Assembly: GCA_036023115.1 (NCBI GenBank)
Contig: JAYKKT010000080.1
Span: 12,777,001-12,841,000 of the forward strand
DNA from: Brasenia schreberi
Lineage: Eukaryota > Streptophyta > Magnoliopsida > Nymphaeales > Cabombaceae
Reading direction: 5' to 3'
DNA length: 64,000 nucleotides
Both the position numbers and the translations under genes were made by a program. Positions 35,751 to 47,394 of this stretch are shown here, piece after piece; position 1 is the stretch's first letter, and every line of letters starts with the position of its first letter. Under the pieces are notes generated by a model that saw nothing but the letters and a program-made list of their open reading frames with translations, was not told the origin of the DNA and ran no database searches.

Positions 35751-36921
35751 AAAAGAAAACGATTGTTTTCTGGAAACAAAATTAAAGCAAGAGAAAACTT
35801 TAAAAGCATAAATTAAGAATCATGCAAATATAGATACTGAAAAGGAAAATATTGCCCACTTTTAGACATATAGGCTATTATAAAGAGCCTATATACAATT
35901 TGATAATGGTCATCTTCTCTACCTTCTCTGTAATTAAACAGGGTCCAAGAATAGGAGATAACATTCTACGATTTAGGAACCATTTTATTGGTAAGAATAT
36001 AAAGAAGCAATGCAAGATAAGAATATAATGAAGCAATGCAAGATATCAATTATAGGATGTACTACAATTGGTAAATCCCAATAACGTAATCTAGTGTCTT
36101 CTTCAATCGGTAGTTTCTTCATGTTTATTACTCTTAGGATGTCAATGGTCATGACAAACAATGCTGTGGGCACCATCCATTGGATCATTGTCCAATAATT
36201 TAAGATTATAGTAGTGCCCTCAGGAATTTGTCTTATCGGGTGGTTGTATTCTATTATGACATTGATCCTTTCCTTTTCTTTACTCACAGGTTAATCGAAT
36301 GATGATTGTGACACTGACTGTAAGAATTATGTATTGAAGATTGCAACAGTAGCATTTCCAGCCACTCTAAATGATGGGACGGTAGCATTACTGATGGCGT
36401 TGAAAATATGAAGATTGAGAAAAGTGTTTTAGAAGAATATTTTCTACACACGCATATATATATATATATATGTCATGATCTCTAAAGTGACAGAGTTTAA
36501 ATATTTAGTTAAAATTACTTTAAATTATATCCGTTTTTTCCTTAAATTAAATGGAAAGTAGTGAATTCAATACCAGAGGTGTCTAAGTTTGGTAAAGAGT
36601 ATGTCATGCACATAAATATTGGCCTACTATCAACTAAAGGATGAGACATGCACATGAAAAGACATTTTAATTTCTGACATGAAAATTATGCAAGATAACC
36701 ATGTGGCATTGTGCGTGGTAATCTGGCTAGGGACGAGCCAGACCAAGTCCAACCACTACCAGTTTGTCTCAATTATGGGTCCTCTAGATATTGTCATAAC
36801 TCAAACTCTAGAGCTGTTAGATCCACTTAAAATTTTGAACACCATTTGTCGCAACTTATTCACAGCTCCTTTTCAGTTCTTTTTTCTTTGAGAAGCACCA
36901 GTTGGACCATATTTGGCATAC
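35751..36921. other. Intergenic; possible transposase debris
   Basis: A minus-strand open frame 36287-35985 (INVIIEYNHPIRQIPEGTTI...LPIEEDTRLRYW) vaguely resembles the plant Ptta/En-Spm transposase-associated domain, but it needs frameshifts and I do not call it. A short (TA)n tract lies at about 36448-36471. Nothing else is recognised. Confidence 0.35.
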
Positions 36922-37022
36922 TTTTTTTGTTGCAATAGTGAAAGCTATATATGCACACTATGTATCAAACTCATGACCTTCAACTTGTGAGTTGAGTCCC
37001 TTAGAGAGGTGAGCTATCACTA
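36922..37022 (-). repeat. SINE, minus strand
   Basis: The reverse complement reads GTGATAGCTCACCTCTCTAA, ACTCAACTCACAAGTTGAAG, GTCATGAGTTTGATA and an A tail (T run 36922-36928). It shares the head of the SINE at 11306. Confidence 0.55.
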
Positions 37023-37679
37023 TGAGCACAGAATACAATACTGTAAATATTTGTAGTCCACAGATAATGTTTGATATTGGTATATTTAGTCTCATATGAA
37101 CTATTTAGTTTGCAACATTGATGGTGATGGAAATTGGGAAGTACAAGAAGTGAAAGTTTGGGAAAGATGGCAAAGCCCATAGCTTACCAATCCATGAGTG
37201 CCTTATCAACCTTATTATAAGCTTCCAATCCTCAAAGATTCAAACTAAGCAGGTTATTTGCAATTTTTTCCCACTTAAAAGAGGGCTAACCGAGAATTCT
37301 TTAGTACCCTTCGGCTAGCAGAAATATCAATGTAGGCCTAATTGTTGATAGTTTATAAGCCTCTAGGTGGCCTAGGGGCCAGAAATTGCTTCAGTTATGG
37401 ATTCCATTATGACAGTAATGAATGGAGATGCTCATGGTTAGGGCGGCAAATCCTGTCAATGGGTCGGGTCAAGAACAAGTATAACAGACCGGAGCCCAAT
37501 TTTTTGCTTGGGTCCATTTTGAAGACCTAGGGACGACCTAGCTACAACCATATATATAACTCATATGAAAACTATACATATATATATACAACTCATATAT
37601 ATGTATATATATATATACATATATACATACGTATACATATATGTGTATATATATAACTCATGAAAACTATCTATAACAA
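37023..37679. other. Intergenic with TA-rich MITE-like stretch
   Basis: From about 37440, GGGCGGCAAATCCTGTCAAT-GGGTCGGGTC resembles the start of GGGCC/GGGTC-type MITEs, followed by repeated TATAACTCATATGAAAACTA units (37540-37675). No terminal repeats were confirmed. Confidence 0.4.
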
Positions 37680-38990
37680 GCCTTCACCTATCGTAAGGTC
37701 AACAATGCACTAAAACAAATGAATCCAACGAAAGCGCCATGCCCTGATGGTATGTTAGCTTATTTTATCAAAGGTATTGGGATATAGTTGGTGAAGATGT
37801 GATTGAATACGTTCTTGCGATTCTCAACAATGGAAATGACCCTACTCATATAAACAAAACTCTCAATGACCTAGTGCTGAAGGTGAAGAAATCAAAGCAT
37901 ACAATGGAATTCAGGCCTATATAACATGTTCTTCAAGGTAATCACTAAGATTGCAAACCATTTAAAGCTAATATTGCCTTTTTTAGTGGAAATTTTCTCA
38001 AAGGCTTTTGTTTGAGGCCCAAAGAGACTAATAATGGATACTGCACTAGTGGATTATGAGGTATTCCATTGCATGAGGAAAAAAACAAAAAGGAAAACAT
38101 GATATGTGGCTCTTAAACTTGACATTGCAAAAGCATACTACAATGGTCGAGTTACAACTATTGAAGATAGTACTTGTACAAATGGCTTTCCCTAATGAGT
38201 GGGCATCTCTAATTATGAAGTGTTTATCTATTGCATCCTTTAATGTGCAAGTAAAAATGTGGTAGAGTGTGCAGCTGAAATCCAGTTAGATATGGGGATG
38301 AAGAAAGCCTAGCACCACGAAATATCTGACCTTGCCCACCATTGTTGGTCACTCAAAAGATTGGTACTTGATTTCTACCTCCAAGAAAGGGTACGGCAAA
38401 ATTAAAAGGGGTGAAAGGAACGAGTATTATCTAGAGTGGGACATAAAATCTTGATTAAGTTGTACAAACTATCCGAACATACATAATAGGTTGTTTCTCT
38501 TTGTCAGTCTCATTATGCCACTGTATCGATGCCATGATTAATTGTTTTCAGTAGGGGAGTTTAAAAGAAAAAAGGAAGATTCACTGTGTGAAGTCAGCAA
38601 AGCTTTGTTGAGGTAAGATGCAAGGAAGGAGAGGATTTTTATGCATACGTGCTTCCAATAAAGTGTCGTTAGCCAAGCAGTCATGGCATCTAACGAAACT
38701 TTCCAGCACATTGGCGGCAAGAGTGCTAAGAGCTCATTACTACCGGAGACAGTGTTTTAGAAGCAAAACCAAATCCCTCCCTGCTACTACTCACAAAAGC
38801 TTTAATTGCTAATGGCCCAAGGTGGATATTGGAAGAACAATATTGAAGCAAAGACTGGAACTCGAAAAGATGGTTGGCTCCCAGAACAAAACGAGCACAA
38901 GTTGTGGAGTGTAGTCTCTACTCTTAGTGAAGACGCCACTGTCGCAAAATTAGTGGTGGGTAAAGGGCAAGGTGTTGTAACATGTATTTG
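37680..38990 (+). mobile_element. L1-type LINE remnant
   Basis: RT-like fragments in three frames: VNNALKQMNPTKAPCPDGM (family: KAPGPDG), KVITKIANHLKLILPFL, LVDYEVFHCMRKK, and ALKLDIAKAYYNGRV (family: LDMSKAYDRVEW) up to about 38200. After a poorly matching gap, NKVSLAKQSWHLTKLSSTLA-ARVLRAHYYRR (38660-38760) and GPRW are the post-RT L1 segment. Heavily decayed. Confidence 0.75.
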
Positions 38991-38995
38991 AAAAG

Positions 38996-41165
38996 GTAAA
39001 CGAGAGAGATAAAAGATACACTTTCTATCACATCCAACAAAATAAAAACCTATGCACATTTAAAGAGATAAGAAGTAAATCGAAGTTAACTCAACTTTCA
39101 ACAATTTCTTCACGCTTCCACCACTTTTCTATACACAAAAAGATAACCACCACAAGTAGGCTCTCTCTCAAAAAGAGAATCATCATATGTAACTCTGTCC
39201 CACATTTTTTACAAGTCCTAAAGTTTAACATCAAACCCAAAAAGAAAACTATTTTTTAACTATCCACCCATAATCCACATACATTAGCATCATCAACATG
39301 CAAAATTCTCCAATATCGAGAGAAGCTCTAAACTTGACAAATTTTTCACGAGAGCCATCTATCATTTGATCATTTATGAAGCAATTTTTGAGAATAATTA
39401 TACTATTTGCAATTGCATCATGAATAAAATGTACTCGATATGCTTCATTCTTTTGTGAAATGTAGGATTTTTCACAATTAAAACAGTTGTCTTATTGTCA
39501 CAAAATATTTCTATTGTTTTAGCTTGTTTCACATCCAAATCTTTTAAAGTTCTTGTCATCAATATTGCTTGATATGTTGCTTATGGCAGCAATATATTTA
39601 GATTTTGATGATAATAATGTAGTTGAAGCTTGTTTTGTTGAACTCCATGAAATGACTCTAGATCTGAAAATAAATACAATATCTATTAGTAGTTGAACCT
39701 ATCTAATCACTATTAGTAAAACTAGTTAGATGAAAATCATTTATAGGTTTATACTATATTTTGAATTGGATATAGATCGAATATAATACAAGATCAATCC
39801 GCTTTACTACCCCAAAATGATGCATTGATAGATTCTGCATAAATTTGGAAATCAAATTGACCAAAAATAATATATGTTGACCGGTACGAGTCAAATACAT
39901 TAATCCTCCAACCATTGTCAAAACAAAAACCTAGGTATATTTAAAGTGACAAAAGGTAAATGGAAGTTGACTCCTTACAATTTCTTGACACTTCCTATCA
40001 CTTTTCTACACACATAAAAAGATAATCATCACAACTAAGCACTCCCTAAAAAGTAGAATCATTATCCCTAACTCTATCCTACAACTTTTACACGTCATAA
40101 ACTTTAGCATCAAACTCAAAAGGAAAAACTTTTATTTAATTGTCTACCCATAACCTACATACATAAGTATCATTAAACATTGCTCCCCATGATGAAAAAA
40201 TTTAACACTAAGAGAAGTTCTAAACTTGATAAAAATTTTAAGAAAGAGTTTTTGTTAATCCATCTATCATTTGATCATTTATAAAGCAATCTTTGACAAT
40301 AATTATACTGTCTGCACTTGCATCATGAATAATCATGACAAATCTTGATTTGTTTCATTCTTCCATGTAATGTGAGACTTTTGTCATTAAAATAGTTGCT
40401 TTATTATCACAAAATATTTCTATTCCTTTAGGTTGTTTCACATCCAAATCTTCTAAAATTCTTCTCATCTGTGTCGCTTGACATGTTGCTTATAGCAATA
40501 ATATATTTAGCTTTTGATGATGATAATATAGTTGAAGCTTGTTTTGTTGAGCTCCATGAAACAACTCTAGATCCAAGAATAAATATGACACTGCTTTTGC
40601 TTCTCTTATTTGTAGTTGAACTTGCCCAATCACTATCATAAGAACAAGTTAGATTAAAATTATTTACAGGTTTATACCATATTCTATAATTGGATGTAGA
40701 TCAAATATAATGCAAGATTTGCTTTGTTGCTCCTAAATAATGTAATGATGAATTTTGCATAAATTTGAAAATTAAACTGACTGAAAACAATATATTTAAA
40801 TGGTTATTAGTCAAATATATTAATCCTCCAACCACAAGCACAACGTATATTTAAAGAGACAAAAAGTAAATAGAAGTTAACCCAACTTTCTTATAACTCG
40901 AAGCCTTTGAGAAAAGTGGTGTTCTTAAAGATAAATATTTTTCCTTTTGGGACTCCTTTGACTCCACTTAATTTTGAGAAAAGATTATGTGCTGATTTTT
41001 ATTGTGTCTTCTTAAAAATTGTTTTCATCATAAGCATATTGTTAAGTAATTAGTTTTTTTGGAGTATGGATTATACAAATGAAACCTTTTGTAACATCAT
41101 AATATCCAACAAATATGCCCTTTTCGTTGTTCTTATCTATCTTAGAGCACTCGTTTGAGTTAATT
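38996..41165 (-). mobile_element. Copia 3'-end remnant with tandem duplication (Copia 4)
   Basis: Minus strand: the post-integrase segment at about 41165-41042 (NEKGIFVGYYDVTKGFICII) is followed by RNase H-like sequence present twice (SWSSTKQAST...SSKSKYIAA at about 39660-39570 and its partner at about 40570-40480). A unit of about 880-910 bp starts near 39040, 39926 and 40838, the last truncated. Confidence 0.65.
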
Positions 41166-43162
41166 AGAACATAGTACAAAGAAAGTATTTTGGAAGAAGT
41201 TACATAAAGTAATTCAAAGAATTCTATAAAAGAAAATGATTTGTTTGGGAGGAGACTTAAATGGACATGTCGGTGAAAAGGCATTAGGATATCAAGGTAT
41301 TCATAAAAACTATGGTTTTGGGGATTTGAATGAGGAAGGTGAAGAGATTTTAAATTTTGTTATGGCATATGATCTCTTTATAGCCAATACTTTTTTCAAA
41401 AAATTAGATAAATATTTAATTACTTATAAGAGTGGTTTGTAATAAACACAAATCGAACATTTTGTTTGTAGGAAAAAAGATAGATTTTGTTGTACAGATT
41501 GTAAGTTAATTTTATGAGAAAACTTAACTACCTAACATTGACTTTAGTTATGAATTTTCTAGTAAAAAAGTTGATAGAAAAGAAAATAGTGAATAAAGTT
41601 ATTCGAACTAAATGGTGGAACTTCAAAAGTGAGAAAGAAGATATATTTCAACCGAAAGTTCTTTAAGGAGATGTTTGGAATTATGTAGGTACACCTTATA
41701 ATATATGGAACAATATGGTTATAAATATTAAGAAAGTGACAAAAGATGTGTTAGGTGAATATGAGGGAGCATACTCGTACAAAAAGAAGGTTGGTGGTGA
41801 AGTGAAGTGAAGATAAAATTCAGGTAAAGAAAGCATGTTACAAATTGCATTATACCAAGAAAAATAGTGAAGCTTATGAGACTTATAAGAAAGTAAATAA
41901 AGCAACTAAAAAGCCCATCAGTGAAGCAAAAGTCAAAATTTAAAGAATTTATATAAAAATTTTACTCAAAAGAAGGTAAAAAAATATTCTTACAATAGCT
42001 AGGGCTAGCAATTAAACAATTAAGGATCTTAATTTTGTTAAGTATATCAAAGATGAGATAAGATTCTAGTGGCAAATGATGATATCAGAATAAATAAAAA
42101 AGCATTTCTATAAGTTTTTTAATGAAAATATAGATGGTAGTATTAGTTTATGAGAGTTAACCAAATTATAAAAGTACATAAACCATAATTTTTATTGATG
42201 TGTTTGAAAAAATAAAGTCAAAGAGGCTCTTAAACATATGAAGGTTAGCAAATCTGTAAAACCAGATAATATTCTTATAGAAATAGAAAAAATCATAGGG
42301 CTTATAGGGATCACTTGGTTCACAAGACTATTTAATGAAATATAGAGAAATCAAAAGAATAATGGAGAAGTATCAAGTACAATAGAAAACCGATTTAAAT
42401 TTATGTAAGGTAGATCTACTATTAAAGTAATTCACCTATCAAGACATCTTATGAAATATTTTAGAGCGAAAAAGAACATTCACATGCTATTTATTGATCT
42501 AGAAAAAGCTTTCAATAGGGTATCAAGAGATGTTCTTTTGAGAACCTTGAAAATGAGAGGTATCCCATTGAGATATATAAATCTTAAAAGAGATATATAA
42601 GATAGTACAAAAATATATGTGAAGACTCGTAGAGGAGTGACAAACTTCTTTGAAGTTAATGTTAGTTACCTAAGGGATCTGCTTTAAGTTCATATTTATT
42701 TATATTGGTACTTGATGAGTTAACATAAATGTCATACATAAATATTGTGGTTTTGAGTGTTGGGAAGTCAATCATTAATATATACAAAAGATGTTCATAA
42801 AAAAAATGAAGATGTTGAGATGGATGAATGGTTATTCAAAGAAAAACCATATACATAATGAGGTTAGTAGAAACAAATTGAGAGTGACACCAATAGAGGA
42901 TAAAATGAAGAAAAAACATTTAAGAAAATTTGGACATATGGAAAGATGACCAAAGAAAGTTTTACTAAAAAGGTATGAAAAATTAGATTATAAAAATATT
43001 AAAAAAAGAAGAGAAAGATCACATTGGAAAGAAACAATAATGAATGATCTAACTCATGCTGAGTTAACTACCAGTATAGTACATGATAAGGCTTTGTGGA
43101 AACAAAGAATCCTTGTAGTCCTTGTAGCCAACCTCATCTAGTAAGAGAAAAGGCTTTGTTGT
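41166..43162 (+). mobile_element. Decayed RTE LINE (LINE B)
   Basis: Aligns by eye with LINE C from the endonuclease (MICLGGDLNGHVGEKALGYQ at 41236) to the 3' end (GTAGCCAACCTCATCTAGTA and GGCTTTGTTGTT near 43155). RT motifs survive only in fragments (LFIDLEKAFNRVSRDVL near 42500). Stops and deletions are frequent; the FADD region is deleted. The oldest of the RTE copies here. Confidence 0.8.
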
Positions 43163-44954
43163 TATATATATAATTTTATAGTTCTTTTAATACATGTGTG
43201 TCTTGTTGAAACTTGAAATACTAAGATTGAATTTGAATTTCAAATAGATTCAAATTGAATCTTATAGACCGCAACCAATATCCAATAGGCCTATTGCCCT
43301 ACATGCCAGATGGGCTGGGTTGTCAACCCTTCTTGAAATATAGGTAAGAAATATCTAGCCCGGCCCTACACTTTTCCATGGCCAAGTTGGGACGGCCCAT
43401 AGAGATCAACCTATTTTGACATTTCTATTCATACACCATTTAAAAAAAAAACTCGTTACGTATTATCTCTCCTCTCTTTCCTCTCACAAGTTTCTCCTTC
43501 TTTTTCACTGACTTTTTCTCCTTTCTTGATCTTCCTTTCTTAAACAATCTCTTTTAATGTTGTTCTCTCTTAATCGTTTGATTTTTCTTTAGATCTTACC
43601 CTCTTCAAAACCCTCTTTTTTTAACTTTCATCAATGGTGTTTTTGATCTTCAATATGAACCTCTCTTGATCTCTTTTGAACTTCTTTCTCTTTTATTCTC
43701 AATCTCTATCTCAATTTAAACATAAATTTCATAAAAAAACTCTAGAAAATAAAACTTTAATCATCCATTACAACAAACATTTTTTTACGAAAAGAAACTA
43801 ACAACCGACGACAAAATGTGCCTAAAGTGTATTTTACTTAATAGAGCAAACACACTCATGACACATCACTATTTGAAGAGCAATGCACTGAGTGTATCTT
43901 TATTGTGATCAATGATGAAACATGCTTAAGATGCGTTATATTAAAATGATACACACACAACACATATCACTTCTTAAAGGTTGATGTGCCTTGAATGTCA
44001 CTGCCTGAAGGTTGACTAGTCACTTGAAGGTTAACACATCATTGTTTGAAGAGTGATGTGAGGGAAGCACATCTTTTTCTCAAAAAAATAGTATCCACAA
44101 CTAGAGAATAAAGAGACAAAAACTAAAAAACAGTTCAAAATATTGATAAAAAAGATTATGTATGCTTCAAGGTTAAAGGTTGATGCATCTTGGACACGTC
44201 ATTGTTTGAAGAGTGACATGTGGAAGCACATCTCTTCCCCAAAAAATGGTATCCATAACTAGAGAATAAAGAAGGAAAAACTTAAAAAAGAGCAGTTAAA
44301 AATATTGATAAAAAAGATTTATGATTAACAAAAGGAAGTGTGTGAATAATAACACCCCCACTCCAAAGGAGTATGAATAGTAACACCCCCTCACTTATTG
44401 TCAAGGAACAAAGAGTTGGCCGTTTGTTAGAGGGAAAATATAGGCCACGTCGGTCAACCAGGGAAGCAACACCATTAAGACCAGTTTTCTTTTTCAGATG
44501 GAACGGAAATTGAAGGCACAAACCTTTTACTGCAATTCGGGAGTCAGGTCAATTTTAATCCTAACCTTGTTATGCTGGATCCCCTAATGATGATCATTTG
44601 CATTTTATTTGCTTCAAGCACAAAAGAAGCCATAGAAAGGCGATGATAGGATTCAAATCCAAATACAGCTAAAACTCAGGAAGAGATCCATCCTTCACCC
44701 CTATGCATCAACCTTCTCATATGTCGAAATTCAGAGTTCTCTCGTGGAGACGAAATCTTGAAGGAACTAATACGCCTAATTACGCAAAATCCATAACAAC
44801 AGAGAACAGGTGAGCATACTTCATCTTGAAAAAGTCATTTTGCACAGCGTACCAGACAAAAGTGAATTCATATCATAAGCTCACAAACATGTCGTGGACA
44901 GCCATGACACAAGTTTCCCAAACAAAAGATTAACTTGATCATGCATGCAAAGCA
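43163..44954. other. Intergenic; MITE-like and tandem duplicated sequence
   Basis: 43260-43430 is rich in GGCCC/GGGCC words and ends TTTTGACATTTCTA, like the GGGCC MITE at 15769. 43470-43720 is pyrimidine-rich. About 43976-44320 is a tandem duplication. No gene was recognised; the last part is downstream of the COG6 pseudogene. Confidence 0.5.
43976..44320. repeat. Tandem duplication (~150-bp unit)
   Basis: The words TCATTGTTTGAAGAGTGA, GGAAGCACATCT, AACTAGAGAATAAAGA and AATATTGATAAAAAAGAT occur in the same order in two adjacent blocks. Confidence 0.7.
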
Positions 44955-45080
44955 TTAGTTCATCTGGCAAGGCCCCTGACTCCCACCACACAGGTGGTGA
45001 GTTCAATTCCTCGGGCATGTGTTTGTGTCTGTGTTGGGCTTCAGCCTCACATTGTAACCAGGAAATGAAAGAAAAAAAGG
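44955..45080 (+). repeat. tRNA-derived SINE, best preserved copy
   Basis: Head TAGTTCATCTGGCAAGG (box A-like), GGTGAGTTCAATTCC (box B-like), body, 3' signature TTGGGCTTCAGCCTCACATT-GTAACC and an A-rich tail. Possible TSD GATTAACTT (44928-44936) and GATCAACTT (45081-45089), one mismatch. Confidence 0.65.
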
Positions 45081-45264
45081 ATCAACTTTACCACAACGCT
45101 TTATGAAAACGCGACCCAAAGATTCAAGCCTCATTTGCCAATTATACTCACTCGTATATTACGCACTTGGGGAGTGAAACTACAGCAAGAAACCGAAGTT
45201 TATAATATGAATTCCAGCAGGAGATGATGGATTTTGGGGGTCACGGGATCGGGAAGAAAGCTCC

Positions 45265-45780
45265 TCATATTCCTAAGATGGTCCTCACCTGATCCGGCCG
45301 TTGTCTCAGCAAGGACTTTGGCTCAGGATACTGATTCCTTGGGTCAACTACAGCACCATAAACGAGTTCATAAACTTCGGCAAGTTCACGGGCTACTTGA
45401 AGGCAAGCTTGTGACCGCAGTTGAGGAACTTGAATCTGCTCAAACTCTGGAAGGGAACCTTCACTGCCAGCAATAATCGCAAAGAAGGCTCTCATACATT
45501 CCGAAATGACTGGTGGTGAAGTTTCCTCTCTCACTGCTAGAGGTGGGCAAATGTCGCCCGTCTGTTCATTTACCATGCTGCGAATGCAAGAGACCTTGCT
45601 TGACACGCCACATACCTTGAGAATGGTGTCTGCTTCATTGGCAACAAGGATTTTCAGCTGATTCTCAATCATGAATGTGAGGCGATGTGCATATTTCTCA
45701 GCAACTTCATGTCCCAGCAGTGGTTGCTGAATAGCTGACAAACAATTTATGAGGAAAATCTTCGAGGGGGTTTCCGAATG
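45265..45780 (-). CDS. COG6: COG6 last exon
   Basis: Acceptor CTGCAG|CATTCG on the minus strand. 171 codons plus stop with no breaks: HSETPSKIFLINCLSAIQQP at the start, GSEGSLPEFEQIQVPQLRSQ in the middle, RTILGI and stop at 45267-45265. Confidence 0.92.
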   Translation of the reverse strand, partial: HSETPSKIFLINCLSAIQQPLLGHEVAEKYAHRLTFMIENQLKILVANEADTILKVCGVSSKVSCIRSMVNEQTGDICPPLAVREETSPPVISECMRAFFAIIAGSEGSLPEFEQIQVPQLRSQACLQVARELAEVYELVYGAVVDPRNQYPEPKSLLRQRPDQVRTILGI

Positions 45781-46455
45781 CTGCAGGACAAAAGGGAATA
45801 TTACCACAAAATTTCTCTAAAGACTTGGTCATTCCCTTGAGCTTCAAAAAACTCCTACAGACCATGTCCATTTTCATTTAATTGCATCAAATAAGAAAGC
45901 TAATATAGAATTGTTAATCAAGAGTTGGCAGACCATTTCTAAAACTATACTGTACTGAGATCAGTATTGCATAACTAAAAATTGAGCACCCAAATGTGGA
46001 GATCTGGTAAGAAGCAGAATGATTCTGTACATGGAATCATGGATTAGTGGCAATGGTTTAATTCTAATTTGCAATGGCATCTTTCTAAACTTCACAGCAT
46101 TCCCAAATCTGACCCCAGTGGCCTCTAGTCCAGATATCCCATATATATGAAGCATCTGCGGATCTTGAAAAATGGATGATAAATACGTAAATGGATTTTA
46201 CATGAAGTTGGCATCACTATTTCCTGTTAATTTTGTTATGGCAACCAGTATTCCAAGCATTAGCTCGTAGATCCGAAGTAAGAGTTCGACATAAGCTAAT
46301 AAAAAACCAGAACAAAACAATATGGGAATAGGGAAATACTTTGTTGAATATGCAAATACATCGGCAGCAATAACCAAAAATTAGCAGGAAATTGCAATTT
46401 TTCCATACCCATCACTTCTATTTCCATGGATCAAAATATTGAAACCATAACAAAC
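45781..46455 (-). other. COG6 intron
   Basis: 675-bp intron between the last two exons, AT-rich, with GT-AG ends in the right phase. Nothing else recognised. Confidence 0.7.
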
Positions 46456-46608
46456 CTGCAGAGAAGAAATTAAATTCTTGTTGTTCAGAATTGCATCCAC
46501 AAAAGAAGAACCTCCACTTAAGTGACGTGAATCTGAGCCTAATCTGTTCCGTCTAGATGAGAGGTTTGCACCTTTTGATTTTTGGGCATCTGCAACTTGC
46601 TCGCACGT
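46456..46608 (-). CDS. COG6: COG6 exon
   Basis: Acceptor TATAG|ACGTGC, donor CTGCAG|GTTTG. 51 codons, TCEQVADAQKSKGANLSSRR...SSFVDAILNNKNLISSLQ, phase 0 at both ends. The serine-rich linker before HSETPSK is typical of COG6. Confidence 0.88.
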
Positions 46609-47394
46609 CTATAATGAACAGAAGGAAATCATTCAATTGATTGTAGGCTCAACTTTTTCTTATGCATCAAACAGTCTTCTTGTTCCATACTTGTACAATT
46701 GAACTTGTGGGCGTGTGGCTCATTAATATTTTAAGGCAGAAGTTGTTCTATATGGTCTATATCCCCAAATAGATTCTCCTGGATATATGGACAAAATCAG
46801 AATAAGTGTTTTCTGTGATGCTTCTCCAACATGGTAATGGCAACCTCAACGAGAATTACAAAAACTTCTATTTTTTTATAATGACTGCTGCTGGCGAGTT
46901 ATATAGACCATATAGTTGAGAATCATGGTGAAGCTAATCAGGGGGAGCCTGTTGAGCCTTGTCTTGAGATTGATTGCTTACTGAAAAACAGGTATGGCTA
47001 ATATTAGTTGCCTGTTGAGATAGAGAGAAGATGAAATAGGGAATTAGGCAGGAAATTCTAAGAAAGTGTCTTTACAAAGTAATCTTTTTGGTTGAATTTA
47101 TATAGTAATTTTTAATTAGGAAAAGCAGAGGTAGAAGAATATACTTTCGGCACGTTTTAGTCTATGCTATGGATCTAAAAGCTTTATATCTTTGAAGGGA
47201 TGCAGACAAGAGCAACTTAAAGAAAATAAATTTGCACATAAGATTGAAATCCACCCAAGAACTAGGTCCCACTGCCAACCATTTTTATGAAGTTTCCGTG
47301 ACTAATATGAGAGGAGATACGGACAGGATTCAAAACTGAGAATCCTTGTAATAACCCAAAAAAACTTCCATGGGGTATTAGCATTTTTTTGTAA
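46609..47394 (-). other. COG6 intron sequence next to LINE C
   Basis: Intronic, AT-rich; LINE C starts after the TSD at 47395. No other feature. Confidence 0.6.

Noticed and set aside
35985..36287. Ptta/En-Spm transposase-associated domain
   Set aside because: The resemblance needs several frameshifts and rests on a few residues only.
39040..40895. CRISPR-like or regulatory repeat array
   Set aside because: The repeats are ~0.9-kb Copia-derived blocks in a eukaryotic genome, not short direct repeats with spacers.
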